From Dyadobacter sp. NIV53 (GTDB taxonomy: Bacteria > Bacteroidota > Bacteroidia > Cytophagales > Spirosomataceae), in NCBI RefSeq assembly GCF_019711195.1, contig NZ_CP081299.1, forward strand, positions 4,314,001-4,378,000: a stretch of DNA of 64,000 bases, written 5' to 3'. The notes under the pieces were generated by a model, which was not told the DNA's origin, ran no database searches, and worked only from the letters and a program-made list of their open reading frames with translations. Positions 52,362-62,241 of this stretch are shown in pieces. Both the position numbers and the translations under genes were made by a program. Each line of letters starts with the position of its first letter. Position 1 is the first letter of the stretch.

Positions 52362-53255
52362 ATGAAATATATCATCACAGGTTCCTTAGGAAATATTAGT
52401 TTGCCCGTTACAAAAAATTTAGTGGCGGCAGGACAAGACGTAACCGTAATCAGCAGCAGTATTGATAAAAAGGAGGAAATTGAAAAATTAGGTGTAAAAG
52501 CCGCCATTGGTTCAGTGAAAGATGAAGCATTTCTGAACGAAACTTTCCGTGATGCCGATGTAGCTTATCTGATGATCCCCAACGATTTCACAGTAACGGA
52601 CTATCCAAAATTCCAGCGTGAAGCAGCTGATAATTATGTGCAGGCGATCAAAGCAGGCAGGATCAAACACGTTGTTTTATTAAGCAGTATTGGAGCACAT
52701 TTAAGAAAAGGTGCCGGCCCAATTGATGCTCTCGGGTATTTGGAAGAGCAATTGCTGAAACTTGAAAATGTGCAAGTGAAATTCCTGAGGCCATCTTACT
52801 TCTTTTCTAATTTATACAGCCTGGTTGGTATGATCAAACATGCTGGAATTACCGGAAATAATTTTGGCAATACGGACGAAAAACTGGTACTGGTGCATAC
52901 GGACGATATTGCGGCCGAGGCTACCAGACAATTACTGGATCTTTCTTTTGCCGGAAACAGTATTACTTACATAGCTGGCGATGAAAGGCATCCAAATGAA
53001 ATTGCTGAATTATTGGGGAAAGCGGTTGATAAAGCAGGAACGCCCTGGATTACTTTTACAGATGAAGAATCACTAAAAGGTATGTTGGACGCGGGTTTAT
53101 CAGAAGGTTTTGCTAATCTTTATGTTCAGATGGGCCAGGCAATCCGTACAGGAAAATTACAGGAAGATTATTGGAAAAACCGGCCTGAAACTTTTGGAAA
53201 ATACAAACTGGAAGATTTCGCGAAGGATTTTGCGGTGGCTTACGAAAAGGAATGA
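52362..53255 (+). CDS. NmrA-like NAD(P)-binding protein
   Basis: 297 residues from the ATG at 52362 (MKYIITGSLGNISLP); the long upstream frame overlaps the divergent regulator and is not real. The Rossmann loop is TGSLGNISLPVTKNL, a GxxGxxG variant. HVVLLSSIGAH and VKFLRPSYFFSNLY follow the NmrA/quinone reductase (QorB-like) pattern. Such proteins reduce quinones or act as redox sensors. The HxlR gene facing it supports a response to electrophiles. Confidence 0.88.
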   Translation: MKYIITGSLGNISLPVTKNLVAAGQDVTVISSSIDKKEEIEKLGVKAAIGSVKDEAFLNETFRDADVAYLMIPNDFTVTDYPKFQREAADNYVQAIKAGRIKHVVLLSSIGAHLRKGAGPIDALGYLEEQLLKLENVQVKFLRPSYFFSNLYSLVGMIKHAGITGNNFGNTDEKLVLVHTDDIAAEATRQLLDLSFAGNSITYIAGDERHPNEIAELLGKAVDKAGTPWITFTDEESLKGMLDAGLSEGFANLYVQMGQAIRTGKLQEDYWKNRPETFGKYKLEDFAKDFAVAYEKE

Positions 53256-53270
53256 GAGGATAAATAAAGG

Positions 53271-53307
53271 TTAGCCACGAATACACCGCGCGGCGTATTC
53301 GTGGCTA
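53271..53307. terminator. Bidirectional terminator between converging genes
   Basis: TTAGCCACGAATAC (53271-53284) is the exact complement of GTATTCGTGGCTAA (53294-53307). It serves the NmrA-like gene and the cytochrome gene. Confidence 0.8.
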
Positions 53308-53323
53308 AAAATAATATCTGAAG

Positions 53324-56300
53324 CTATTTCCCCATCACCAGTCTCGTTTGAGCCGCTCCACTCTCAGCATCAAGCAATTGTACATTCAGCGCTCCGTCCT
53401 TAAACACACTGCGATCCACAGCCAGCGTAATCACCTGAATTCCTTGCGGAAGGTCTGCAACTGCACCGCGATCGGAGAGTTTAAGTGGTTTTACACCAAT
53501 CCAGGCTGTAATTCCAGCTGTTGAGTTGAACGCCAGATTCACATTTCCTTTGGTAAGCACCTCAATTTCAAATTTGATAAAACTGTATTTTTTACCAGCG
53601 CCGGCTTCAATAACCGGTAATTCATTTATGGGCAAATCGCCCGAAACTTTGCTGTATACAGGCTGAAAAGCAATTTTTACTTTGTCTTTAATAATATAAG
53701 CCTGGCCTTCTGCGGCAATTTTTTTGGTCAGTTCCTTACTGCCCTCAGCCGTATTCCAGCGACGTACAAACCGCGTATTGGAAACACGGAATTTGCCCGA
53801 TTCCCCCATTTTGGAAAGAAACCCAATGAGATCAACAAATTCCTGCTGGTCCAGGCCGGCAGTCAGTCCGGGAGGCATTAGTGAGCCGGGTACTTTTTCC
53901 ATTAATTCAACCTGGCTTTTGGCAATAGACACTTCCTTGCCCGTTACATCACGAATGACAATATCTGACGCACCGTCGCTGGCCAGATAACCCATCATTT
54001 CAGAGCCGTCTTTTTTTACAACACGTTTCAGGTCATATCCTTCTTTGATAGACGCACTTGGATAAAGAATAGAACGAATAATGGTTTCAGCCGGTGAACT
54101 TGTTCCTAAACTGCTCAGATCCGGGCCAATACGGCCACCTGCACCACCAATGGCGTGACAGGTCGTACAGCTTACATCGGCTCTGCGGAAGATCAGTTCA
54201 CCTTTTTCCGGATCGGCTTTTTCGCTTACCATTTTAGCCAGGCCGGCAATTTGATTGTCATTGAGTTCCTGAGGCATTTTCTGAACTGGCAATGTACCGC
54301 CAGAAGCTTCCAGTGCGTTATTCAGTGCAATAATTTCATCAATTCTCTGACGGGTCCAGCCTGCACGGCTTCTTACGAGCTGTCGTCCGGTTTTGGCAGC
54401 TGCTTCCGGGATTTTTTTAGCTGCTATCGCTTCAGCCAAAACAGCCGCTGCCGGATTGCTTGGAATAAAGGCCATAAAAATTTCAGACATGTCCGTCTCC
54501 GGTAATGTTCTCATCAGGTCTGTACCGATTCGGGCAGCTTCGGCAGGATTTATGGCTGCAAGCTGGGCAGTGGCAATGATGCGGACTTCCGGGGTATTTT
54601 TCGGGCCCGATAAGTCTGTCAGCAGCTTTGTGGCTTTGTCTTTATCAATGGAAACCAACGCGCCCAATGCAGCTTTCTTCGTATTTAAAGTTCCTGTCTG
54701 AACCAGCCCTGTAATTCTGTCCTGTAATTGTTCCAGTTGCCATAATCCAGCCAGCCGGATAGCACTCAAACTGATGGCTTCATCATCATTTCCAATAAAA
54801 TCGGCAATGCGTTCGGGATTTTTGTCTGGTTTCACTTTCCTCTGGCGTGCTGCGTCTTCCAGTGCAGCCAGTTGAGCAACTACATTTTTATCTTTGTTCT
54901 GAACTGCAAGATCAAGTAACATACTGAGGTCAGCTGCCTGTCCTGACCTGGCAATGGAGCCCAGTACATCTTTCTGGTATTCTTCCGGTACCTGGCCTTT
55001 CCCGTATAATCTGATCAGTTGCACTACTGCTTCCGGGTTACTTACCGATTTCAAAGCAAAAACCGTTTTCTTTGCATCTCCCAGATAATCAGGATTTGTT
55101 TTCAGGCTGGCCAGCCACAAAGGTTCCAGTTCACCTACCGTTTGCCACAGCGCATAGTCCAGGTATTCATCCATTTGCGAATCCAGTACCGTTAAAGCGG
55201 TACGCGCGGCTTCGGCCGTTTTCGTTTTCCGGAGTGCAATTACTGCTTCCAAACGAACCTGAGCATGCGGATCTTTTACTGCTTTATTCAGCAGCGCAGG
55301 TACATTGGCTATTTTTTTATGCCAGAATTCAAGCGCACGTAAAGCGGAAGAACGCGCATTATGGCTTTCTGCATTGAGCAGACTTAGCAGAAGCGGTTCA
55401 TTGACCGTATCAAGCGCCTGAAACACCCAAAGAGCTTCCAGTTGATTGTGCTCATAGTTTTTATCCTTTTTATCAAGACCGGCCACCCACTTTTGCAATG
55501 CCGGGATTACTTCTTTGGCACCACGTTCTTTCAAAACCTGCCTTGCATTCATCCGGGTCAGGTCTTCCGGTACTTTCAATGATTCCAGCAATTCGTTAAC
55601 CGGGGCTTTTCCTAATTTTGCTACTTTAATCAATGGACGGTTTTTAGCCGTGATCTTCCAGATCCGTCCATGTTCCTGGTCACGGCGGGGATCAAAAAAG
55701 TCTACTTCACCATGCTGGATGATCGGATTATACCAGTCGGCAACGTAAATGGCACCATCCGGGCCAACATTGATATCAACGGGTCGAAATGCAACATTAT
55801 CCGTCCAGATCAGGTCTTCCATTTGTTTGGAAGCATAGCCGCTTCCCTGTTCTTCGAGTTTGAAACTATTGACCCTGTTTGCACGAAAATCATTGGTGAT
55901 CATTCTTCCCTGCCATGCATCCGGTAAATGCCTTCCCGAAACCACATCCAGTCCGCTGTGTTTGGGCTGTCCCGGGTTCAAACCACGTATAATTCTTTCA
56001 ACGCCCTGGGCAGCTGCAAATGCAGAACCAGGAAAAGCATAATTAATTCCTTCGCCACCGGCACCGTCTGTCAGGAATGATTGTCCCCACTGATCAAACT
56101 GCAGGCCCCAGAAATTAATCCCGCCTCTGGCATATACATTCATTTCAAGCGTTTTAGGATTCAGTTGCCATACACCGCCGCCTTCCAGCCGTTTGGTGCC
56201 AAAAGGAGTTTCAACATGGCTGAAAATGTAAATCGACTGATTGAAATACAAATGTCCTTCCGGGCCCCAGCGGAAAGTATGGATCAGGTGATGTGCATCC

Positions 56301-56788
56301 CCGGTCCCAAAACCATTCAGGATCCTACGTTTCTTATCTGCTTTTCCATCGCCATCCGTATCAGAGAAATGCAGGATTTCAGTTGAATTTGCTACATATA
56401 CACCGCCATCACCAGGTAAAATTCCCGTAGGAGTTGTCAGGCCTTCTGCAAAAATGGTAGTCTTGTCAGCTTTGCCATCACCGTCTGTATCTTCTATCAC
56501 GAAGATTTTATCGTTGGCCACTTCACCCGTTTTCAGGTGTGGATATGCCGTACTGCTTACGACCCATAACCGTCCATCGGCATCCCAGTTCATTTGGATG
56601 GGTTTTGCAACCAGCGGTTCTGCTGCCCAGAGTGTTACTTCAAAACCATCGGCTACTTTAAAAGAAGCCAGTTCTTTTTGCACATCCGGATCAGGATCTT
56701 CCTTTTTGTTTTCGGTTTTAACCGAAGAGGTCATCAGCAGAATCAGTGGAAGTATAATGACTCCGTAAAGTAATTTGGATGCTTTCAT
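53324..56788 (-). CDS. PVC-type membrane-bound dehydrogenase/HEAT/cytochrome c fusion
   Basis: 1154 residues from the ATG at 56788 (MKASKLLYG), with a signal/anchor to about residue 25. Residues about 40-390 are a beta-propeller (PVC-type dehydrogenase domain; DTDGDGKADK twice). Residues about 400-840 are HEAT-like helical repeats. A cytochrome c motif CTTCH is at 874-878 with the later Met ligand region (SLMPPGLTAGL). A C-terminal beta domain closes the chain. It is presumed to oxidise a sugar-derived substrate in the periplasm and pass electrons to the heme. It lies directly after the SGNH hydrolase gene on the same strand. Confidence 0.9.
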   Translation of the reverse strand: MKASKLLYGVIILPLILLMTSSVKTENKKEDPDPDVQKELASFKVADGFEVTLWAAEPLVAKPIQMNWDADGRLWVVSSTAYPHLKTGEVANDKIFVIEDTDGDGKADKTTIFAEGLTTPTGILPGDGGVYVANSTEILHFSDTDGDGKADKKRRILNGFGTGDAHHLIHTFRWGPEGHLYFNQSIYIFSHVETPFGTKRLEGGGVWQLNPKTLEMNVYARGGINFWGLQFDQWGQSFLTDGAGGEGINYAFPGSAFAAAQGVERIIRGLNPGQPKHSGLDVVSGRHLPDAWQGRMITNDFRANRVNSFKLEEQGSGYASKQMEDLIWTDNVAFRPVDINVGPDGAIYVADWYNPIIQHGEVDFFDPRRDQEHGRIWKITAKNRPLIKVAKLGKAPVNELLESLKVPEDLTRMNARQVLKERGAKEVIPALQKWVAGLDKKDKNYEHNQLEALWVFQALDTVNEPLLLSLLNAESHNARSSALRALEFWHKKIANVPALLNKAVKDPHAQVRLEAVIALRKTKTAEAARTALTVLDSQMDEYLDYALWQTVGELEPLWLASLKTNPDYLGDAKKTVFALKSVSNPEAVVQLIRLYGKGQVPEEYQKDVLGSIARSGQAADLSMLLDLAVQNKDKNVVAQLAALEDAARQRKVKPDKNPERIADFIGNDDEAISLSAIRLAGLWQLEQLQDRITGLVQTGTLNTKKAALGALVSIDKDKATKLLTDLSGPKNTPEVRIIATAQLAAINPAEAARIGTDLMRTLPETDMSEIFMAFIPSNPAAAVLAEAIAAKKIPEAAAKTGRQLVRSRAGWTRQRIDEIIALNNALEASGGTLPVQKMPQELNDNQIAGLAKMVSEKADPEKGELIFRRADVSCTTCHAIGGAGGRIGPDLSSLGTSSPAETIIRSILYPSASIKEGYDLKRVVKKDGSEMMGYLASDGASDIVIRDVTGKEVSIAKSQVELMEKVPGSLMPPGLTAGLDQQEFVDLIGFLSKMGESGKFRVSNTRFVRRWNTAEGSKELTKKIAAEGQAYIIKDKVKIAFQPVYSKVSGDLPINELPVIEAGAGKKYSFIKFEIEVLTKGNVNLAFNSTAGITAWIGVKPLKLSDRGAVADLPQGIQVITLAVDRSVFKDGALNVQLLDAESGAAQTRLVMGK

Positions 56789-56940
56789 GTTTTGGCTTTC
56801 GGCTTTCGGCACGGTCCGTCGTACGGTCGGCCGTCAGCTTTATTTGGTTTAGAAATGATTGATTGTTTTATGGCATTAAATGGCCATTAACTATATATAT
56901 CTTTTTTGTATAAATATCAGATAGATCAGCATCGACAGCC

Positions 56941-58182
56941 CTATTTCAAAGCCGAAAGCTGGTATATAATTTCCTTTGGCATCCGCTTCAGTGCAATTTG
57001 TCCTTCAAGCCATTTGATGAGAATACTCTGATCCTCCAGGTCTTTTACATGTTTGCCTTGTTCGTAAGCCCGGAATCCAATAATGTAGGTTTCATTAATG
57101 GGCCTGTACTGGAAAAAATGTAGTTCGTTCTTTTTCAGGATCATCTCATGTATTTCTGCTGCCTGTGTAAATGAAGGTCCTTGTTTGATTGCCATCCCGT
57201 TTGCCCATTCCTTCGCGGAAGCGGTCATAACCTGTTCATTATTGGCAGAAAGTGTATAAAATCCTTTTTTCAAACCAGTGATTTTCAAAACAGGTGCATT
57301 ACTGATAATTCCTGCATTTTGCTGAGGCAAGGGAAGCGGCAGATAATTTTCCTGAATGGTGAATTTCAGATTTCCCGGTTCTTTGCCTGAATCCAGTATT
57401 TTAGCATTGGCCGATGCATCTGCCGTTTGCTTAAGAATATTGATTGTAATTGTTTCTTTTTCAGATTTTAAACCCAGACTGTTTTCAAGGATATTAGCCA
57501 GATAGTAATAACCGGTTTCGTTCAGATGTACGCCATTTTCAATGATTTCAGCTTTATTACTGATCTCCTGAATTGGTTTATAAATATCAATGAACTGTTT
57601 GCCGCGGTCGGCCGAAATTTTGGCGATGGCCGAAGCATATAATTCCAAATCCGCATTCCGCCTGGTCATATTGACGGAAGTGTCACTGATCATGACCGGA
57701 ATAGTAGACAAAAGAATTGTTCTGGCGCCCAGTGAATCGATATGGTCTATTAATTTGTTGAGCCCATCTTTAAATTTAGGCAAACCAGCTTCGCCTTCCT
57801 GGGCCTCTGTTCCTCCGTATGCCAGAAAAATGACAGTCGGTTCGGCCTTTACAATATTATTGATCAAATGCTGATAAGGAGTTGGCGGATTGGTAAACGT
57901 ACTTCTTCCCTCGCCAAATACATTATCTCCCGTCCAGCCCAGATTTCGGAAAGTTACGTTGCGGTCGGGGAACCGGGTTGTCAGCGCCATTTCCAGGTAA
58001 CCATACTGAAAATCGTTTTCAAACAGTGAATTGCCCAGGAAAACAACCCGGTCACCATTTTTAAGTTCAAAATTTGGAGCAGTGCTTTGTGGTTTGTTCT
58101 GTCCTGCTGCAAACGGATTGGGCAGGAAAATAAACAGTAATAAAATATAACCCAAAGAGGTCAGTACGCTTGTCTTTCTCAT
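56941..58182 (-). CDS. Exported SGNH/GDSL hydrolase
   Basis: 413 residues, signal peptide to about residue 27 (FAAGQ). The SGNH blocks are VVFLGNSLFEN (block I, with Ser), NLGWTGDN (block II), FLAYGGTEAQ (block III, Gly-Thr in place of the usual Gly-x-Asn) and ENGVHLNETGYYYLA (block V, with His). The missing Asn suggests weak or altered activity. Similar proteins sit beside PVC-type cytochromes in Planctomycetes and Bacteroidota, where deacetylation of sugars is assumed. A 152-base gap separates it from the cytochrome gene. Confidence 0.85.
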   Translation of the reverse strand: MRKTSVLTSLGYILLLFIFLPNPFAAGQNKPQSTAPNFELKNGDRVVFLGNSLFENDFQYGYLEMALTTRFPDRNVTFRNLGWTGDNVFGEGRSTFTNPPTPYQHLINNIVKAEPTVIFLAYGGTEAQEGEAGLPKFKDGLNKLIDHIDSLGARTILLSTIPVMISDTSVNMTRRNADLELYASAIAKISADRGKQFIDIYKPIQEISNKAEIIENGVHLNETGYYYLANILENSLGLKSEKETITINILKQTADASANAKILDSGKEPGNLKFTIQENYLPLPLPQQNAGIISNAPVLKITGLKKGFYTLSANNEQVMTASAKEWANGMAIKQGPSFTQAAEIHEMILKKNELHFFQYRPINETYIIGFRAYEQGKHVKDLEDQSILIKWLEGQIALKRMPKEIIYQLSALK

Positions 58183-58594
58183 GCATTTTTATTTTAAATA
58201 ATTTTTTATTGAAAGCAATGCCATGCAATTTGCCCGGATCCGGCAATTGTACTTTCACTTTTTACACTATTTTATAAAGAACAATTTCGTATAAACTTAA
58301 CCGCAGTTTCGTATAAAAAGCATGTACTTAGTCAGTATACATTCGTCTAAAACGGATTTATTAAGGGAAAAGATAATCCGGTTCCTTTTCCTACTTCCGG
58401 TATTGATATATTAATTTACACTGACGTCGGAACGGGGTAACTGGATTATATTATTAATGCGCAGATATACACGTTCGTCAGAAGCAAGTGCGGTTTAAAA
58501 CAAATCGATCCCTCTGTATTACTGGCATGATTTTAAAGAGGTACCTTTTGCAAAGAAATAAAAAATTTAATTTTTTGAAGAACTTCAAATATAA
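58183..58594. other. Gap of 412 bases between divergent genes with a spaced 11-mer
   Basis: TTTCGTATAAA occurs at 58285-58295 and 58307-58317, 22 bases apart (two helical turns), upstream of the SGNH gene. They could be activator sites. The right part should hold the promoter of the kai operon; AT-rich DNA just before 58595 makes a clear call impossible. No gene is seen. Confidence 0.5.
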
Positions 58595-60324
58595 ATGAGA
58601 TCAGAGTATCTGAAGCAAGCTAATACGAACCTGGAGTCTTTACCGAAGTCAAAGACTGGTATAAACGGGTTAGATGAAATTACAGAAGGAGGGTTGCCAA
58701 TGAACCGGCCCACATTGATTTGTGGATCAGCAGGTTGTGGGAAAACGCTTTTTTCTATTGAATTTATTGTGCATGGTGCATTGATGTTTAATGAACCGGG
58801 AGTGTTTGTGGCTTTTGAAGAAAAAGCAGAGGAACTGACTATGAACGTGGCTTCATTGGGATATGATCTTCGGCAACTTCAGGCAGACAAGCTGATAAGA
58901 CTGGACCATGTACACATCGAGCGCAGTGAAATAGAGGAAACCGGCGAATATGACCTGGATGGATTATTCATCAGACTGGGACATGCGATTGATAGTATCG
59001 GAGCCAAAAGAGTGGTTTTAGATACAATCGAAAATTTGTTTTCGGGCCTCAATAACCAGGGAATTATCCGTGCTGAATTGAGGCGGTTATTTAGCTGGCT
59101 AAAAGAAAAAAAGTCACGACTATTATTACAGGCGAAAAGGGAGATGGTTCATTAACCCGGCACGGGCTTGAAGAATACGTTTCAGACTGTGTAATTTTAT
59201 TGGATCACAGAGTAAGCAATAAAATTTCTACACGCTTGCTGCGAATTGTAAAATACCGTGGCTCCGTACATGGAACAAACGAATATCCTTTTTTAATAGA
59301 TAAAGACGGGATTTCGGTCCTGCCTGTTACATCTCTATTGTTACAGCACGAAGTTTCGTCCGAAAGAGTGTCTTCCGGTATTGCCGGACTGGACAATATG
59401 CTTGGATTGAAGGGCTTTTTTAAAGGAAGCAGTATTCTTGTTTCAGGCACCGCAGGTACAGGAAAAACAAGCATTTCGGGTTGTTTTGCAAACGAAACAT
59501 GTAACAGAAAGGAACGCTGTATTTACTTCGCATTTGAGGAATCGCCTAATCAGATTATCAGAAATATGCTTTCCATTAATATGGATTTGCAGAAACATAT
59601 AGATGATGGCTATTTGAAATTTCATGCATCACGTCCTACACTGAACGGATTGGAAATGCATTTGGTAGCTATCCACAAAATGATCAGGGAATTTAAACCC
59701 AGTGTCGTCATACTCGACCCGATCACTAACCTGATCACGGTAGGATCGGTCAGTGAAGTGAAAAGTCTGCTGATCAGGCTCATTGATTTTTTACAGGCAG
59801 AACAAGTAACTGTGATGTTCACCGCTTTGACACTGAACGACAACGTTACGGGACAAACAGACGAAAGTATTTCTTCTTTGGTGGATGCCTGGCTTTTGGT
59901 AAGAGATGTTGAATTTAATGGAGAGCGTAACAGGGGACTCTATGTAATGAAATCCAGAGGAATGAAACACTCCAATCAGGTAAGAGAATTTGTAATATCT
60001 GATGCCGGCCTGGAATTAGTAGATGTATACCTTGGTCCGGAAGGCGTGCTTACAGGCTCTGCCAGAGAGACACAGCAGCTGCATGAACAAACAGGCGTCG
60101 TGTTAAGGGAACATGCAGTTTCGAGAAAAGACCGTGAAATCCAGCGCAAACGATCTTTACTGGAAGGGAAAATAGCTAATCTTAAAGAGGAGTTTGAGTC
60201 ATTCCAGGAAGAACTTAATAAAACTTATATTGAAGAAGAGCTGAGAAAAGAAGTAATGGATAAAAATCGCTCACAACTGACCAGCAACCGCGGGGGAAAC
60301 ACTGGAACAGACAAGAATTATTAA
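58595..60324 (+). pseudogene. kaiC: KaiC-like double RecA-domain ATPase, frameshifted in an A run
   Basis: Both KaiC domains are present. CI has Walker A GSAGCGKT (44-51) and catalytic Glu75-Glu76 (AFEEKAEE). After the repair, CII has GTAGTGKT (285-292) and Glu315-Glu316 (AFEESPNQ). The first frame stops at 59155, but adding one A to the A7 run at 59106-59112 gives KVTTIITGEKGDGSLTRHGLEEY and a single protein of 576 residues. The phosphosite region reads SISSLVD, so both Ser431/Thr432 places hold Ser (427-428). The C-terminal 80 residues are a long coiled coil instead of the KaiA-binding tail. In the organism the gene is probably intact. Confidence 0.85.
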
Positions 60325-60341
60325 ATAACTATTTGAACAGA

Positions 60342-60635
60342 ATGCAGGATAGTAGTGAAATATGGGAATTGAGATTGTATGTTGCTGGTAAAACTGTCAA
60401 ATCAGTTACAGCGCTTACAAATCTTAAAAGATATTGCGAGGAACATTTAAAGGACAAATATATTATTGAAGTTATTGACCTGCTTGTAGAACCTCAACTG
60501 GCAGAAGGAGATCAGATTTTTGCGATCCCAACCTTGGTTAAGAAAGTTCCCGAGCCCATAAGGAAAATAATTGGCGATTTATCAAACGAAGAAAAAGTAC
60601 TTGTAGGATTAAACATTCGTCCTGCAAAAATATAA
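60342..60635 (+). CDS. kaiB: KaiB-like protein, first copy
   Basis: 97 residues from the ATG at 60342 (three codons after the first in-frame ATG). It keeps classic KaiB features: WELRLYVAGKTVKSVTAL, IEVIDLLVEPQLAEGDQIFAIPTLVKKVPEPIRKIIGDLS and EKVLVGL. KaiB binds the CI domain of KaiC after a fold switch. It lies 17 bases after kaiC, so they are co-transcribed. Confidence 0.92.
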   Translation: MQDSSEIWELRLYVAGKTVKSVTALTNLKRYCEEHLKDKYIIEVIDLLVEPQLAEGDQIFAIPTLVKKVPEPIRKIIGDLSNEEKVLVGLNIRPAKI

Positions 60636-60636
60636 A

Positions 60637-60957
60637 ATGGAGCAAAATACAGAGATAGCGTCGGGCAACGATCCGGATGATAACAGTCATCCGTATGTCT
60701 TACGTTTATTTGTGAAGGGCGCTTCAACAAATTCTCTTAAGGCAATTAATAACATTAAAGAAGTATGTGAGAAATACCTGAGCGGTAATTATTCTCTTGA
60801 AATAATAGATGTTCACCAGCAAAAATCAATTGCTGAAAAAGAAAATATTATTGCTTTGCCCTTACTGATTAAAAGTTTTCCTTATCCGGAACGAAGAATG
60901 GTTGGCGATATGTCAGACACGCCAAGAGTGCTTAAAGGACTAGGAATTTCAAATTAA
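60637..60957 (+). CDS. KaiB-like protein, second, diverged copy
   Basis: 106 residues with an extra acidic N-terminal stretch. The KaiB fold is kept (YVLRLFVKGASTNSLKAINNIKEVCEKYL, EIIDVHQQKSIAEKENIIALPLLIKSFPYPERRMVGDMS). It is changed at key places: LLIKS replaces TLVKK and the C-terminal part is shortened. It may bind KaiC differently or form a heteromer with the first copy. It starts one base after the first kaiB stop. Confidence 0.88.
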   Translation: MEQNTEIASGNDPDDNSHPYVLRLFVKGASTNSLKAINNIKEVCEKYLSGNYSLEIIDVHQQKSIAEKENIIALPLLIKSFPYPERRMVGDMSDTPRVLKGLGISN

Positions 60958-60962
60958 ATTCA

Positions 60963-62237
60963 ATGGAAGCGGAAAAGACATACGATCAGTTGGTTAAAGA
61001 AAATGAGCACCTTCTTTGGCAGCTGGAAGAGGCGACGGAAACAATTAACGCTATACGAACAGGACAGGTAGATGCGTTGGTGGTGAAAGGCACAGACGGG
61101 CATCAGCTATACACACTTAAAACGGCTGACCAGACTTACCGTGTATTCATTGAAAAAATGAACGAAGGTGCAGTAACTTTAAACCAGGAAGGAATTATAC
61201 TTTACTGCAATTCCAAATTTGCTTCCATTGTTAATGTGCCTTTGTCCCGGGTGGTCGGCCTGCCTTTCGCTTCTTTTATTCCAAAAGATTTTGTCCCTGC
61301 TTATAGTGAGCTGTTTGAGAATGGATGGGTAGAGGACGTGAAAACTGAACTGGACATCATCAGCGGAGAAAAGCTGATTCCCTGCCAGCTTTCCGTAACT
61401 ACGCTCGATCTGGACGAAGGCGTTTCTCTGAGTGTTATCCTTACTGATCTTACTTTGCAGAAAGAAACCCAGCAACTTCTTAAACTGAATAATGAAAGGC
61501 TAGAAGAAACCAATATGAAACTGGAAGTCAGTAATCATGACCTTCAGCAATTTGCTTCTGTGGCTTCTCACGATTTGCAGGAACCACTACGTAAAATACT
61601 GATTTTTTCGACCATTCTTCGTGATAAACATGGTGACGAGCTTACCGGGGATGGGGTCATGTTTATGGAAAAAATTATTTCTTCATCAAACCGGATGAAG
61701 ACGATGATCCTGGATATTCTTAATTACTCGCGGCTTTCTAAAAACGAAGATAATTTTGCGTTAACTGATCTTAATTCAATTGTAACTGAGGTTTTAGAGG
61801 ATTTTGAAATTTTAATTGACGAAAAGAAAGCTCAGATTTTTGTACGGAATTTACCCGAAATAGAAGTGAATCCGGGACAGATCAGACAGGTTTTCCAAAA
61901 TCTGATCAGTAATGCGCTCAAATTTGCTAAATCCGGCCAATCACCTGTTATAGAAATAAATGGATATCCATCTTCTATACATTTGGGTGCCGGACCTGCT
62001 GACTGTACGATATCAGTTAAGGATAACGGAATCGGGTTTGATGCTGTGTACGATGAAAAAATATTCTCATTGTTTCAAAGGCTGAATACAAAAGACAAAT
62101 ATGAGGGCTCGGGAATAGGACTGGCCATAACCAAAAAGATAATTGATAAACACAACGGCAGAATAACCGCTGTCAGCAAAGAGGGAGAGGGTTCAGAATT
62201 TATTATTAACTTGCCGCTGCGACAGAATAAATTCTAA
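60963..62237 (+). CDS. PAS-domain sensor histidine kinase of the kai operon
   Basis: 424 residues, soluble. An N-terminal coiled coil (residues 1-50) leads to a PAS domain (about 60-175), then another coiled coil and a HisKA with the phospho-acceptor His203 in VASHDLQEPLRKI. The ATPase part has NLISNALKFA, DNGIGFD and GSGIGLAI. The same kinase type accompanies kaiBC in other non-cyanobacterial genomes and probably reads out the state of KaiC. Without KaiA or a SasA-type KaiB-like domain, the coupling differs from that in cyanobacteria. Confidence 0.9.
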   Translation: MEAEKTYDQLVKENEHLLWQLEEATETINAIRTGQVDALVVKGTDGHQLYTLKTADQTYRVFIEKMNEGAVTLNQEGIILYCNSKFASIVNVPLSRVVGLPFASFIPKDFVPAYSELFENGWVEDVKTELDIISGEKLIPCQLSVTTLDLDEGVSLSVILTDLTLQKETQQLLKLNNERLEETNMKLEVSNHDLQQFASVASHDLQEPLRKILIFSTILRDKHGDELTGDGVMFMEKIISSSNRMKTMILDILNYSRLSKNEDNFALTDLNSIVTEVLEDFEILIDEKKAQIFVRNLPEIEVNPGQIRQVFQNLISNALKFAKSGQSPVIEINGYPSSIHLGAGPADCTISVKDNGIGFDAVYDEKIFSLFQRLNTKDKYEGSGIGLAITKKIIDKHNGRITAVSKEGEGSEFIINLPLRQNKF

Positions 62238-62241
62238 AAAC

